This document shows positions 50,033-60,060 of a stretch of DNA of 64,000 bases, piece after piece. A program made the position numbers and the translations under genes. The DNA lies in NCBI GenBank assembly GCA_025463135.1, contig JAOAPY010000037.1:1-64000 (forward strand). Reading direction: 5' to 3'. Positions within the stretch are counted from its first letter, which is position 1, and each line of letters opens with the position of its first letter. Source of the DNA: Acidobacteriota bacterium. Its GTDB lineage: Bacteria > Acidobacteriota > Blastocatellia > Pyrinomonadales > Pyrinomonadaceae. The notes below the pieces were generated by a model that was given only the letters and a program-made list of their open reading frames with translations, had not been told where the DNA came from and searched no databases.

Positions 50033-52123
50033 TTGTTGTACTCTGCTGTTAAATTGAAAGGCAAGCAAGAAGACGTGAATACCACGACCGCCCAGGTTGC
50101 CGTCACCGACGAGCAAACGAAGAAATATTTAACGCTGCTTGAGCTCTCGAAAGCCATAGCCTCGCATCGTGAGCTGTCTCAACTGTTCCACGATCTGGCC
50201 TGCCGTCTTCAGAGTCTTTTTGATTTTTCACATCTGGGCGTGCTGCTCTACGATGAAGCTCGCGACCTCTTGCGTTTGCACCTGGTGGAAACCTGCGAGC
50301 CAACAGAGTGGCAAGCACCGAAGGAGGTTCCGCTGGAAGGTTCGATCGCGGGCTGGGTCTGGCAAAATCAGGAAGCACTCGTCGTTCGCGATCTCGATTT
50401 GGAAGATCGCTTTCCGATTGCGAAGACTTTACTCAATCATCCGGTAAAGGCTGTTTGCAGCCTGCCGATGACTACTGCGCATCAGCGCCTTGGCGTGATG
50501 ACCTTCTGGAGCGAGAAAGCAGGCGCCTATGATGGACTGGATCTTGAATTCGCAAAACTTGTAGCCGCCCAGATCGCGGTCGCCGTCGAAGCTCAACGTC
50601 ATCAGCAGCGGTTGGCTCATGAACGGGATCGTTCGCAACTGCTGTTGGAAATAAACAACACACTCGTGTCCAATCTCAATCTGCGAGAGTTGTTGTCGGC
50701 GATCTCTAATTGTCTGAACACGGTCATGCCTCACGATGCAGCGGCGCTGGCGCTATACGACGAGTCGTTGAAGCAACTTCGCCTGACAGCCCTGGACTTT
50801 CCGGCGCATGAAGAGCCCTGCTCAGCGGGAGAAATCATTCCTCTTGAAGGAACATCAGCCGGTTTGGCCTTTACCAGTCGGGAAACCGTTTTGAGCGACT
50901 ACCGCAAAACTGAGGAGGCTCGCATTGCGAGGTCCGGCATTAAATCCGGTTGCACAGCGCCGCTTCTTTTTCGCGATCGGGCTCTTGGTATCTTGAGCAT
51001 CAAGAGCTTGCGCGAAAACGCCTTTTCCCCGGAGGACGCGGAACTATTCGGCCAGGTTGCGAAACAGGTTGCGATTGCCGTGGAGAATGCGCTCGCGTAT
51101 CGCGAGATCGAAACCCTAAAAAACAAGCTGGAAGAAGAAAAACTTTATCTTGAAGAAGAAATCCGGACGGAATACAACTTCGAAGAAATCATTGGTAACA
51201 GCCCGGCGCTCAAGCGTGTCTTGCAGGACGTAGAGACAGTGGCGGCCACTGATTCTACAGTATTGGTATATGGTGAAACAGGCACTGGAAAAGAACTCAT
51301 TGCCCACGCGATTCACAATTTGAGCCAACGCCGCGAAAGAACTCTGGTCAAGGTAAATTGCGCGGCCATCCCCACCGGTCTGCTCGAGAGCGAGTTCTTT
51401 GGTCACGAGAGAGGCGCCTTCACCGGCGCAATTGATCGGCGCATCGGTCGCTTTGAACTTGCAGATCAAGGGACGATATTTCTTGACGAAGTCGAGGACA
51501 TTCCACTCGAGTTGCAGTCTAAGCTCTTGCGCGTGTTGCAGGAGCAGGAATTCGAACGTTTGGGCAGCTCCCGCACTCTTCGTGTGAATGTCCGGGTCGT
51601 CGCTGCTACCAACAGCGATCTTGCCGAGCTGGTAGCTGAAAAGAAGTTTCGCAGTGACCTTTACTATCGGCTCAATGTTTTTCCGGTTAACGTACCGCCC
51701 TTGCGCGAGCGGCCCGAAGATATTCCCCTGCTGGTACATTTCTTCGCCAGCAAATTTGCCCAACAGATGAAGAGACCAATCGAAAGCGTTTCGAAGGAAA
51801 CCATGGCAGCGCTCACGAGTTACCATTGGCCCGGAAACGTTCGTGAGTTGCAGAATTTGGTCGAGCGCGGCGTAATTCTCTCGCGCGGTTCCAGTCTCGA
51901 GATACCTCTTGCCGAACTCAAGCATTCAAGCAAAGGGTCAAATCACGTGAACGGTTCGACAGCACTCGAATCAGTCGAACGCGACCACATTCTTCGCATA
52001 CTCAGCGAATCGAGTTGGGTGATTGGTGGCCCGGCAGGCGCAGCCGTTCGCCTGGGACTGAACCGCACAACCCTCAATCACCGCATGCGCAAGCTCGGCA
52101 TTACTCGTCCTCAACCACAATAA
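50033..52123 (+). CDS. Sigma54-dependent transcriptional activator with two GAF domains
   Basis: A 696-aa FhlA-like regulator. GAF domain 1 spans about residues 45-195 and GAF 2 about 210-360. A short coiled coil (IETLKNKLEEEKLYLEEEI) leads to the AAA+ domain with Walker A GETGTGKE (about 413-420), the sigma54-contact loop GAFTGA, Walker B IFLDEVEDIP, and the arginine-finger region LRERPEDIPLL. A Fis-type helix-turn-helix (about 660-690, GAAVRLGLNRTTLNHRMRKLGI) ends it. It activates RNA polymerase-sigma54 in response to a ligand bound by GAF. The start TTG 50033 is uncertain; GTG 50075 is an alternative. Sigma54 activators of the RtcR type control rtcB/rsr operons elsewhere, but this one lacks an RtcR-type CARF domain. 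Confidence 0.92.
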   Translation: MLYSAVKLKGKQEDVNTTTAQVAVTDEQTKKYLTLLELSKAIASHRELSQLFHDLACRLQSLFDFSHLGVLLYDEARDLLRLHLVETCEPTEWQAPKEVPLEGSIAGWVWQNQEALVVRDLDLEDRFPIAKTLLNHPVKAVCSLPMTTAHQRLGVMTFWSEKAGAYDGLDLEFAKLVAAQIAVAVEAQRHQQRLAHERDRSQLLLEINNTLVSNLNLRELLSAISNCLNTVMPHDAAALALYDESLKQLRLTALDFPAHEEPCSAGEIIPLEGTSAGLAFTSRETVLSDYRKTEEARIARSGIKSGCTAPLLFRDRALGILSIKSLRENAFSPEDAELFGQVAKQVAIAVENALAYREIETLKNKLEEEKLYLEEEIRTEYNFEEIIGNSPALKRVLQDVETVAATDSTVLVYGETGTGKELIAHAIHNLSQRRERTLVKVNCAAIPTGLLESEFFGHERGAFTGAIDRRIGRFELADQGTIFLDEVEDIPLELQSKLLRVLQEQEFERLGSSRTLRVNVRVVAATNSDLAELVAEKKFRSDLYYRLNVFPVNVPPLRERPEDIPLLVHFFASKFAQQMKRPIESVSKETMAALTSYHWPGNVRELQNLVERGVILSRGSSLEIPLAELKHSSKGSNHVNGSTALESVERDHILRILSESSWVIGGPAGAAVRLGLNRTTLNHRMRKLGITRPQPQ

Positions 52124-52575
52124 TAGTGACAGCGGTTTGTCACCTGACAGCATACCGTCACGTCTTGTTCACTTATTAGCCACAGAATTTCACAGATAAA
52201 TACGGATCGGAAAACAAAGGCATCAGGTTTCTGTCATTAAGAATCCGTGCTCATCCGGGGCTAATGCTCTCACAAAACGATTAAGTAAGAGAGATGAAAC
52301 GCACGGTTACTCGCGCCAGGCGGCGGTGTGGCAAGCGTGTTGCTACTCGCAGGGACATGAACTGTCATGGCGCGGTACTGAAGGCCGATAGAGAGGCGAG
52401 GCCTTCAGTCGCAAACACAAGCCTGCATCGGGGGACAGGCTTGTGGGCGGGAGTGGGCGGGCTTGAGGGTGATGTGGGTCTCCCTGGCGCAAGTCCGCCC
52501 GCTCTCTTTAACTAAGCAGCAAATGTCTCAGTCAATAATTAATTTTTTCAACAGTCAACAGGAGCAAGAAGAGTC
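52124..52575. other. Intergenic region, no confident gene
   Basis: A 73-codon ORF (52294-52515) is Arg-rich with no ribosome-binding site. GAGGCCTTCAG words and GGGCGGGAGTGGGCGGGC runs look like repeat debris. The CACAGATAAATACGGAT word recalls 5723-5743. Confidence 0.5.
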
Positions 52576-53325
52576 ATGAGTAGGCTAGAAGGAAAAGTCG
52601 CAGTAATCACCGGAGGCAATAGTGGGATCGGTCTGGCAACCGCACAGCTGTTCGCGGCTGAAGGAGCGCAGGTTTTCATCACCGGTCGCCGTCAGAATGA
52701 GCTCGACGCCGCCGTGAAGCTGATTGGAACGAACGCTGTTGGTATTCAGGGTGACGTTTCGAAGCTCGAAGATCTCGATCGCTTGTATGCCCAGGTGAAA
52801 GAGCGGCAAGTGCGTATAGATGTGCTGTTCGCCAACGCGGGTGTAGGTGATTTCGTACCGCTCGGCTCAATCACCGAGGAAAGTTTTGACAAGACCTTCG
52901 GGATCAATGTGAAGGGATTGGTCTTCACCGTACAAAAGGCGCTGCCGCTCTTTCAGGATGGCGGCTCGATTATTTTGAACGCTTCGGTTGCGGGTTCGAA
53001 AGGGATCGAGGCCTTCAGTGTTTACAGCGCGACCAAAGCCGCCGTACGGTCCTTCGCACGCACCTGGACCACTGACCTTAAGGCTCGCAAGATTCGTGTC
53101 AATACAATCAGCCCCGGCCCGATCGATACGCCAATTCTGAAGACGACCGGCCTTCCCCAGGAAGAACTTGACCAGCTAAAAACGAAGCTGGCTTCCGGTG
53201 TGCCGTTGGGCCGCATGGGCCGTGCTGACGAGATTGCCAAAGCCGCATTGTTCCTGGCGTCGGACGACAGCAGCTTCGTTACTGGTATTGAACTGTTTGT
53301 CGACGGTGGCCTGGGCCAAGTCTAA
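52576..53325 (+). CDS. Short-chain dehydrogenase/reductase (SDR)
   Basis: A 249-aa classical SDR. The NAD(P) motif is TGGNSGIG (residues 12-19), followed by GDVSKLED, NAGVG (about 87-91), the catalytic S at NASVAGS (about 139) and YSATK (Y/K at about 152/156), and the C-terminal GIELFVDGGLGQV. Arg at GRRQ (about 37) favours NADP(H). It oxidises or reduces an unknown small substrate. It is alone in its strand segment. Cytoplasmic. Confidence 0.92.
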   Translation: MSRLEGKVAVITGGNSGIGLATAQLFAAEGAQVFITGRRQNELDAAVKLIGTNAVGIQGDVSKLEDLDRLYAQVKERQVRIDVLFANAGVGDFVPLGSITEESFDKTFGINVKGLVFTVQKALPLFQDGGSIILNASVAGSKGIEAFSVYSATKAAVRSFARTWTTDLKARKIRVNTISPGPIDTPILKTTGLPQEELDQLKTKLASGVPLGRMGRADEIAKAALFLASDDSSFVTGIELFVDGGLGQV

Positions 53326-53354
53326 AGTCCAGGTAATAGCGAGGTGATTTCATT

Positions 53355-53552
53355 ATGGCATCGTCAATTTTCGAATCAATAACATTCAGCATATCGCGCG
53401 TGCTGGAGGCGATGTTCGATCGCGTCGAGTACTGGCTGGCAAGGCGTGCGGCTCGTCCCGCCGCCGGACGACGAGCAGCGTTGCGGGCAATTGGTCCGCG
53501 GGATTCCCGGCCGGACCGTACAGCTGGGGTATTCGGGAGGCAGTTATCGTGA
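53355..53552 (+). CDS. Small protein of unknown function (65 aa)
   Basis: The ATG is preceded by GCGAGGTGATTTC, a fair ribosome-binding site. The N-terminal 30 residues (SIFESITFSISRVLEAMFDRVEYW) are amphipathic and the rest is Arg/Ala-rich. Its stop overlaps the GTG of the next small ORF (GTGA), which supports both being translated. I do not recognise it. Confidence 0.5.
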   Translation: MASSIFESITFSISRVLEAMFDRVEYWLARRAARPAAGRRAALRAIGPRDSRPDRTAGVFGRQLS

Positions 53553-53692
53553 ACACACGTGTGCGGATCATAAAGCGTGGTGGTGATGACGTCCGAAAAA
53601 CTTTGCCGGCAGAGGAGCCGAAAACTCGCCGGCAGACCACCCGTGAACTCGTCAACACTGTTCAGGGCTGGATAACCGAAAGGCTGCAATGA
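53549..53692 (+). CDS. Small protein of unknown function (47 aa)
   Basis: GTG 53549 is preceded by GGGAGG at 53535-53540 and overlaps the preceding stop as GTGA. The product is hydrophilic and basic (VRIIKRGGDDVRKTL, ERL-Q at the end), with the central PKTRRQTTRELVNTVQGWI likely helical. It lies 92 nt ahead of the RND operon. No family recognised. Confidence 0.55.
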   Translation: MNTRVRIIKRGGDDVRKTLPAEEPKTRRQTTRELVNTVQGWITERLQ

Positions 53693-53783
53693 GAACAAGC
53701 TGAGGAACGCAGATTCGCTGCGCTTATGAAGTGAAGTTCCCGGCCCGGCCGTCTTTCGAGGAAAGTACTTTCTCGAGTTTCCG

Positions 53784-55196
53784 ATGAAAACAAATGAGGT
53801 TTCTATGTTAAGGGGCTACCTGGATATTTTTTTGAAGCGCAAACTATTAGTCTCCACGACCGTTGTCATGGCCCTCGTGATTCTTGCTGTCGCGATCGCT
53901 GCGGTGCGCTCGAGCAAGCCGGCGCAAGCGGCGCCGCGACCTCTCGACGTCGAAGTGGTCCAGGTTGAGCAGCGGGACATTCCCATCTACAGCGAATGGA
54001 TCGGGACGACTGACGGAATGGTAAACGCGGACATCAAGGCGCAGGTGACGGGGTACCTGCTCAGACAGGATTACAAGGAAGGCTCTTTTGTAAAGAAGGG
54101 ACAGTTGTTGTTTGAGATCGACAGCCGGCCATTTCACGCCGCGGTGGATCAGGCCAATGGACAGGTGGCCCAGTTTCGTGGGCAAATCGAACAGGCCAAT
54201 TCCCAGGTCACCCAAGCAGAAGCGCAAGTCGCGCAGGCCAACAGTCAGTTACTACAAACGCAAGCACAACTGGCCCAGGCACAGGCTAATCAGGTCAAGA
54301 CGCAACTTGATGTGAACAAGTACGCGCCGCTGGCGGAACAGAAGGCCGTTACGCAGCAGGACCTCGACAATGCCGTGCAGACTAACGTTGTTGCCAAAGC
54401 TCAAGTCGAAGCGGCCAAAGCCGGCGTCGAGACAGCGCGCGCGCAACTGCGTGCGGCCAATGCTCAGGTGGGAACTGCCAGGGCGGAAATCGCAACTGCA
54501 AAAGGACAAATTGAAAACGCGCAAGCGGCTGTCAGGACAGCGGAACTGAATTTGGGCTTTACTCGGATCGTCTCGCCTATCGATGGCATTGCCGGTATTG
54601 CGCAGGCACAGGTCGGCAACTTGATCAGTACTACGAGCAGTCCACTAACAACGGTTTCGACGGTCGATCCAATCAAGGTCTATTTCACACTCAATGAGCG
54701 GGAGTATCTCAACTTCAACAAGCGCAATCTGATCGACGCACAACAGGGCGCAAGCGTGGCACAACTCGAACTGGAATTGATCCTGTCGGACGGAACCAGC
54801 TACCCAAATAAAGGGAGCTTCTTCTTTGCGGATCGCCAAGTCGATCCCAAGACCGGAGCGATCCGGCTCGCTGGAGTTTTTCAAAACCCGGGAAATGTTC
54901 TGCGGCCCGGGCAGTACGGCCGCGTTCGCGCGGTAACCAGCACCAAAGAGCAGGGATTGCTCGTTCCACAGCGGGCAGTCTCTGAGTTGCAGGGCAGTTA
55001 CCAGGTAGCCGTCGTGGGCCGCGACAACAAGATCGAGGTCCGCACCGTTAAGGTCGGCGACCGTGATGGCACGATGTGGGTGATCGAAGAAGGATTGAAG
55101 CCGGGTGAAACGGTCGTGGCCGAGGGTACGCAGAAAGTCAGGCCAGGCGTCGTGGTCAACCCAAAGCCGTATGCGGGTGTGAAGAATCGCGGCTGA
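53784..55196 (+). CDS. RND efflux periplasmic adaptor (membrane fusion protein)
   Basis: A 470-aa HlyD/AcrA-type adaptor. An N-terminal membrane anchor (about 16-36, LLVSTTVVMALVILAVAIAAV) is followed by the first beta-barrel/lipoyl half (PIYSEWIGTTDGMVNADIKAQVTGYLL). Then comes an unusually long alpha-hairpin rich in QAxAQVAQANSQ heptads (about 115-265), the second lipoyl half (LNLGFTRIVSPIDGIAG), and a membrane-proximal domain (LLVPQRAVSELQGSYQVAVV). It bridges the inner-membrane pump and the outer-membrane channel. First gene of a complete three-gene efflux operon. Confidence 0.93.
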   Translation: MKTNEVSMLRGYLDIFLKRKLLVSTTVVMALVILAVAIAAVRSSKPAQAAPRPLDVEVVQVEQRDIPIYSEWIGTTDGMVNADIKAQVTGYLLRQDYKEGSFVKKGQLLFEIDSRPFHAAVDQANGQVAQFRGQIEQANSQVTQAEAQVAQANSQLLQTQAQLAQAQANQVKTQLDVNKYAPLAEQKAVTQQDLDNAVQTNVVAKAQVEAAKAGVETARAQLRAANAQVGTARAEIATAKGQIENAQAAVRTAELNLGFTRIVSPIDGIAGIAQAQVGNLISTTSSPLTTVSTVDPIKVYFTLNEREYLNFNKRNLIDAQQGASVAQLELELILSDGTSYPNKGSFFFADRQVDPKTGAIRLAGVFQNPGNVLRPGQYGRVRAVTSTKEQGLLVPQRAVSELQGSYQVAVVGRDNKIEVRTVKVGDRDGTMWVIEEGLKPGETVVAEGTQKVRPGVVVNPKPYAGVKNRG

Positions 55197-55200
55197 GCCT

Positions 55201-55281
55201 GTCCGATAAACTTCAGTTTGTCGTTACTCTCGCCAGATTCTCTCCACAGGGAACGACAAACTGAAGAAGTTTGTCGGACAT
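55201..55281. repeat. Palindromic repeat pair between adaptor and pump genes
   Basis: GTCCGATAAACTTCAGTTTG (55201 on) faces CGACAAACTGAAGAAGTTTG at about 55254. It belongs to the CGACAAACT family. The pair forms a large hairpin inside the operon and may tune the relative levels of the two messages. Confidence 0.8.
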
Positions 55282-55301
55282 TAGAATAGAAGGAACGATC
55301 G

Positions 55302-58300
55302 ATGATTTCGAAACTTTTTATTAACCGGCCGATCGTTGCCATGGTCATCGCCATTGTCACAATCATCGGCGGCCTCGTCGCGATGCGTGGGTTGCCCGTG
55401 GCGCAGTTTCCGGAAATCGTGCCACCGCAGATCATTGTCAACACGACGTATACGGGAGCCGACGCGGTGACGATCGAGCAGTCAGTGGCCACGCCGCTGG
55501 AGCAGCAGATGAGCGGAGTCGATGACATGCTCTACATGCAATCGACGAATGCGAATGACGGGACAATGACGCTTACCGTCACGTTCGACGTCGATACGAA
55601 TCCGAACATCGATCAGGTCAACGTACAAAATCGCGTGGCGCAGGCACAGCCAAACCTTCCCACCGACGTTAATCAGTTTGGCTTGAACATGCGCAAGTCA
55701 ACGGGAATACCTACGCTGGCATTTGCGATCTTTTCGCCGCAGCAGACTCACGACTCGCTCTTCCTTGCGAACTACGCGACCATAAACATTAACGATGCGC
55801 TCTATCGCGTTCCAGGAGTGGGTGAGGTGCGCCTGTTCGGCGCCAGCGATTATGCAATGCGCATCTGGGTCAAACCCGATCTGCTCGCCAAGCTTGGGTT
55901 GACCGTTCCCGATCTTTCACGCGCAGTGCAGCAACAGAGCGCAGTCAATCCTGCCGGCCAGGTTGGCGCCGAGCCCGCGCCGAAGGGCAAGGAGATGACT
56001 TACACGCTGCGCGCGCAGGGACGGCTTCAGACCCCGGAAGAGTTTGGCCAGATCGTAGTGCGTTCAAATCCGGACGGCTCGGTGGTTCGTCTCAAGGACG
56101 TAGCGCGAATTGAGCTCGGCGCACAAAACTATCAGCAGGTCGCTCGCTTCGGCGGCCAGCCTGCGGGCATCATCGCTGTGTTTCAGGCGCCCGGCTCGAA
56201 TGCGCTGGCAGTGGCCGACGGCGTCAAAAAGACTATGGCCGACCTGAAGCAGCAGTTTCCGGCCGATCTCGATTACGCCGTTGGGCTCGATACGACCCGC
56301 TCGGTTACCGAAGGCATCAGCGAGATTGTCCAAACCCTGGTGATTGCGATCGTACTGGTCATCCTGGTGGTCTTTCTTTTTTTGCAAAACTGGCGCGCGA
56401 CGCTGATACCGATGATCGCGGTGCCCGTGTCGCTGATCGGTACGTTCGCCGTCTTTCCACTGCTCGGCTTCTCGATCAATACGCTATCGCTATTTGCTCT
56501 CGTGCTGGCAATCGGCCTGGTCGTTGACGACGCGATCGTTGTTGTCGAGGCGGTCGAGCATCACATTGAGGAAGGCATGAGTCCGCGCGACGCGACCTTA
56601 AGGGCCATGGAGGAAGTATCGGGGCCTGTCATCAGCATCGCGCTAATCCTGGCTTCAGTCTTTATACCGGTTGCGTTGGTCAGCGGAATTCAAGGGCGCT
56701 TAAACAAACAGTTTGCCGTCACGATCGCCGTCTCTGTTGTCATATCGGCCTTTAACGCGCTGACGTTGTCTCCGGCGCTGGCGGCCATGATGCTGCGGCC
56801 GCGCAAAGAAGCACGCGGCCCACTGGCCGGATTCTTTGGCGCGTTCAATCGCTGGTTTGCGAAGGCCACGAACGGCTATGTCCGACTAAGCCGTGCCCTA
56901 ATCCGCAAAGCGGTTATTGCTGTGTTGATTCTGGTCGGCTTTGCGTTGGCGGATGGTCTTTTCGCTAACAGGCTGCCAACCAGCTTTCTTCCCGAAGAGG
57001 ACTATGGTTTTCTTTTCCTTAACATTCAGCTTCCGCCGGCAGCTTCGCTCGAGCGGACGGATCAGGTCTCGCGCAAAGTCGAGACGATTTTGAAGCAAAC
57101 GGACGGTGTGCAGTTCGTTACCAGCATTAACGGGTTCAGTCTCTTGAATCGAGTCTCGGCAAGCTACAACGGTTTTTGTTTTATCTCACTGCAGCCCTGG
57201 AGCGAGCGCAAAAATTCGGCCGAGGAGATCCTGAAGAGCATCAACGCGAGGCTGGCAGGCGAAGTGCCCGAGGCGATGGCGTTTGCGTTTAGTCCGCCGG
57301 CTATTCCCGGTCTCGGAAACTCCGGCGGGTTTTCCTTGTGGGTTCAGGATCGCAGCGGTGGGTCCGTGGATTTTCTCGATCAGAATGTCCAGAAATTCCT
57401 CGCGGCCGCCCGCCAACGCCCCGAGTTGGCTGGAGTCGGATCCCAATTCTCCGCGTCTTCGCCGCAGATCTATGCGGACGTCGATCGTGACAAAGTATTG
57501 AAGCAAGGCGTGGCCGTCGCCGATGTCTACCAAACCATGCAGGCGTATCTAGGTGGCCTCTTTTTGAATCAGTTCAACCGCTTCGGCAGACAGTTGCGAG
57601 TCTTCCTCCAGGCGGAGGGCGAGGAGCGCCTCAGCGCCAGGGACATCGAGCAATACTATGTGCGCAACAACGACGGAAACATGGTGCCGTTGTCGACCCT
57701 GGTCACGACGCGCAAAGTCTCAGGGCCCGAGTATACAAACCGCTTCAATGTCTATCGCGCGGCTCAGGTCATCGGCGCCGCCGCGCCGGGATACAGTTCT
57801 GGCCAGGCCATGGCTGCTCTCGAAGAAGTAGCGAAGCGGGAGCTGCCGCCTGAGATTAGTTACGATTGGGCTGACCTCTCTTATCAGGAGAAAAAGGCTG
57901 CGGGTAATACGACTGCCGTGTTTGGACTCTCCCTGATGTTTGTCTTCCTGATCCTCGCAGCCCTCTACGAAAGCTGGACGCTTCCGTTCTCAGTTTTGCT
58001 TACGGTGCCGATCGCGATCTTCGGCGCGTTCCTCGGACTATGGCTCAGAAATTACGATCTCGACGTGTACGCACAGATCGGGTTGATCGTCCTGATTGGT
58101 CTGGCAGCAAAGAACGCGATTCTGATCGTCGAGTTCGCCAAGGCTGAACTGGAGAAGGGGCGTGACCTCGTTGACGCTGCACTTGAGGGCGCGCGGCTGC
58201 GGCTGCGGCCGATTCTAATGACGTCATTCGCCTTTATTTTCGGATCAGCACCGCTGTGGGTCGCCGCGGGCGCGGGCGCACAGGCGCGGCGCATCCTCGG

Positions 58301-58457
58301 CACCGTCGTTATCGTGGGCATGCTGGCCGCCACCTCGATCGCGATATTCATTATTCCGGTGACTTTCTATCTGGTGGAAAAATACACGATGAGGTTTGGC
58401 AGAAAACATGCGGGCGACATCAGTTCTGCAACGCCCCAGCCGGCAGCGGGAGATTGA
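55302..58457 (+). CDS. RND multidrug efflux pump (HAE1/AcrB-like)
   Basis: A 1051-aa inner-membrane proton antiporter of the hydrophobe/amphiphile efflux family. It starts [20 protein letters not shown], has [24 protein letters not shown] (two blocks, about 30-55), and the proton-relay aspartates in helix 4, [12 protein letters not shown] (about 405-416). The helix-10/11 lysine region is in [14 protein letters not shown] (about 928-941). Two periplasmic loops of equal size confirm the full RND layout. ATG 55302 follows GAAGGAA. It exports drugs or lipophilic compounds with its adaptor and channel partners. Confidence 0.95.
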   Translation: MISKLFINRPIVAMVIAIVTIIGGLVAMRGLPVAQFPEIVPPQIIVNTTYTGADAVTIEQSVATPLEQQMSGVDDMLYMQSTNANDGTMTLTVTFDVDTNPNIDQVNVQNRVAQAQPNLPTDVNQFGLNMRKSTGIPTLAFAIFSPQQTHDSLFLANYATININDALYRVPGVGEVRLFGASDYAMRIWVKPDLLAKLGLTVPDLSRAVQQQSAVNPAGQVGAEPAPKGKEMTYTLRAQGRLQTPEEFGQIVVRSNPDGSVVRLKDVARIELGAQNYQQVARFGGQPAGIIAVFQAPGSNALAVADGVKKTMADLKQQFPADLDYAVGLDTTRSVTEGISEIVQTLVIAIVLVILVVFLFLQNWRATLIPMIAVPVSLIGTFAVFPLLGFSINTLSLFALVLAIGLVVDDAIVVVEAVEHHIEEGMSPRDATLRAMEEVSGPVISIALILASVFIPVALVSGIQGRLNKQFAVTIAVSVVISAFNALTLSPALAAMMLRPRKEARGPLAGFFGAFNRWFAKATNGYVRLSRALIRKAVIAVLILVGFALADGLFANRLPTSFLPEEDYGFLFLNIQLPPAASLERTDQVSRKVETILKQTDGVQFVTSINGFSLLNRVSASYNGFCFISLQPWSERKNSAEEILKSINARLAGEVPEAMAFAFSPPAIPGLGNSGGFSLWVQDRSGGSVDFLDQNVQKFLAAARQRPELAGVGSQFSASSPQIYADVDRDKVLKQGVAVADVYQTMQAYLGGLFLNQFNRFGRQLRVFLQAEGEERLSARDIEQYYVRNNDGNMVPLSTLVTTRKVSGPEYTNRFNVYRAAQVIGAAAPGYSSGQAMAALEEVAKRELPPEISYDWADLSYQEKKAAGNTTAVFGLSLMFVFLILAALYESWTLPFSVLLTVPIAIFGAFLGLWLRNYDLDVYAQIGLIVLIGLAAKNAILIVEFAKAELEKGRDLVDAALEGARLRLRPILMTSFAFIFGSAPLWVAAGAGAQARRILGTVVIVGMLAATSIAIFIIPVTFYLVEKYTMRFGRKHAGDISSATPQPAAGD

Positions 58458-58459
58458 GA

Positions 58460-58543
58460 ATGGATTGGTCAAGTGAAATGTTCAACGAGCCTGCGGAGCA
58501 GGTCGGTGGATTAACGCCGAAGGCCTTAACAGCTGAGTCATGA
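58460..58543 (+). CDS. Possible 27-aa coupled ORF between pump and channel genes
   Basis: The ORF starts two bases after the pump stop and ends with a TGA overlapping the start of the channel gene (ATGA). The product is acidic (MDWSSEMFNEPAEQVGG...). It may only serve to keep ribosomes coupled along the operon. Low confidence as a real peptide. Confidence 0.35.
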   Translation: MDWSSEMFNEPAEQVGGLTPKALTAES

Positions 58544-59946
58544 GAAGAAAATTAATAATGACGATTCTGGCGCTCAGCCTGTCGGCGAATAGCGCCGTGG
58601 CCCAAAAGAAATACCAGCGTCCGCCTGTCAACACGCCCGACACATTTCGCGGAGCCGATTCTGCTTCGCCTGATCAGACTTCGATCGGTGACCTGAAGTG
58701 GTTTGAGGTTTTCAAAGATGAAGACCTGCAAAAGCTCGTCAGAACAGCAATGACTCAGAACTACGACCTGCGCGCTGCTTTGGCGCGAATTAATGCAGCG
58801 CGCGCCAATCTTGGTCTCGCACGATCCGATCAGTTTCCGCAGTTTGAAGCCAGCTCTGACCTTACAACTACGCGCACATCCAGAAACGGACAGTTAGGCG
58901 GCTCCAATCAGGGCGGTCGAACTCGCAGTTTTGGCAGCGCCCTCCTGAATCTCCTTAATTTTGAGATAGACGTTTGGGGTCGATTGCGCCAGCAAACCAA
59001 AGCCGCGCGCGCAGAGTTGCAAGCTTCAGAGGAAGACCGGAAGGCGGTGATGACAACTGTTGTGAGTGATGTCTCAACGGGATACTTCAGTCTGCTCGAG
59101 CTCGACAGCGAACTTGATATCGACAAGCATACGCTCTCTACTCGCGAGGACTCGCTAAGGCTCATCAAGCTGCGCCAGCAAGGTGGCGTGGCGACAATGT
59201 TGGATGTTCGTCAGGCAGAGGAATTGGTTTATCAGGCGTCCGAAACAATTCCGGATACTGAACGAGCAATCGAGCAGACGGAGAACCAGATCAATTTGCT
59301 TCTGGGCAATAACCCGGGACCGATTTCGCGCGGCCGGTCTCTGACTCAACAACAGGAACCACCAGCAGTGCCCGCCGGTTTGCCTTCTTCATTGCTCGAG
59401 CGTCGTCCGGACATTCGCGCCGCGGAGCAGAACCTTGTGGCTCAGCACGCACTTGTCTATGCGGCCAAGGCCGCTTACTTTCCTCGCATTAGTTTGACCG
59501 GCCTGCTGGGTTTTCAAAGCAATCAGCTTTCGAATCTCTTCACTGGTCCCAGCGGCGTGTGGACTTTCGTGCCGCAGATCACGCAGCCGATATTTACCGC
59601 CGGCCGGCTTAAATCAAACGTGAAGTTTGCGAAGGCGCAACAGGAATTCGCGTTGGTTCAGTATCAGCAAACGATTCAGACCGCCTTCCGCGAAGTGTCG
59701 GATGCACTGGTCCAATACCGTAGAGTGAAAGAGATTCGCACGCAGCAGGAGCTGTTGGTGACCACGCTGCGCGACCGAGCGCGGCTGGCTTATTTGAGGT
59801 ATCAGGGTGGGGTGGACACCCTGCTCGATGCCCTCGATGCCGATCGCGATCTATTTAATGCGGAGTTGAGCCTGACTCAGACCAGGCGCAACGAGTTACT
59901 GTCGCTGGTCCAACTCTACAAAGCGCTGGGCGGCGGCTGGCAATGA
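58540..59946 (+). CDS. Outer-membrane efflux channel (TolC/NodT-like)
   Basis: A 468-aa OEP-family protein with two repeated OEP units (about 60-240 and 270-460). It has a signal peptide (IMTILALSLSANSAVA) and no lipobox, so it is not a lipoprotein, unlike many NodT members. Family blocks are WFEVFKDEDLQKLVRTAM, NFEIDVWGRLRQQTKAARAE and LLERRPDIRAAEQNLVAQ. It completes the tripartite RND system. Confidence 0.92.
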   Translation: MRRKLIMTILALSLSANSAVAQKKYQRPPVNTPDTFRGADSASPDQTSIGDLKWFEVFKDEDLQKLVRTAMTQNYDLRAALARINAARANLGLARSDQFPQFEASSDLTTTRTSRNGQLGGSNQGGRTRSFGSALLNLLNFEIDVWGRLRQQTKAARAELQASEEDRKAVMTTVVSDVSTGYFSLLELDSELDIDKHTLSTREDSLRLIKLRQQGGVATMLDVRQAEELVYQASETIPDTERAIEQTENQINLLLGNNPGPISRGRSLTQQQEPPAVPAGLPSSLLERRPDIRAAEQNLVAQHALVYAAKAAYFPRISLTGLLGFQSNQLSNLFTGPSGVWTFVPQITQPIFTAGRLKSNVKFAKAQQEFALVQYQQTIQTAFREVSDALVQYRRVKEIRTQQELLVTTLRDRARLAYLRYQGGVDTLLDALDADRDLFNAELSLTQTRRNELLSLVQLYKALGGGWQ

Positions 59947-59997
59947 TCGATCCCTAAGAGGCCACGGTGTCTATTATTTATGGCGGAGAAAAACAGC

Positions 59998-60060
59998 ATG
60001 AGTAAGAATTTGAATGACTATGACCGGGATGATCATGGCGAAGAATTGCACCCATATTGA
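59998..60060 (+). CDS. Possible 20-aa upstream ORF overlapping the zf-UBP/DisA start
   Basis: ATG 59998 follows GCGGAGAAAAACAGC and encodes MSKNLNDYDRDDHGEELHPY before TGA at 60058-60060. It is in a different frame from the main gene, whose candidate starts (60014, 60020, 60029, 60035) all lie inside it. It could control access to that start. Confidence 0.3.
   Translation: MSKNLNDYDRDDHGEELHPY

Noticed and set aside
50033-52123. RtcR-type regulator of the rtcB/Ro60 island
   Set aside because: It is a sigma54 activator, but its sensor part is two GAF domains and not a CARF domain, and it is 40 kb away.
52294-52515. 73-aa ORF before the SDR gene
   Set aside because: Arg-rich composition, no ribosome-binding site and repeat-like runs suggest a chance ORF.
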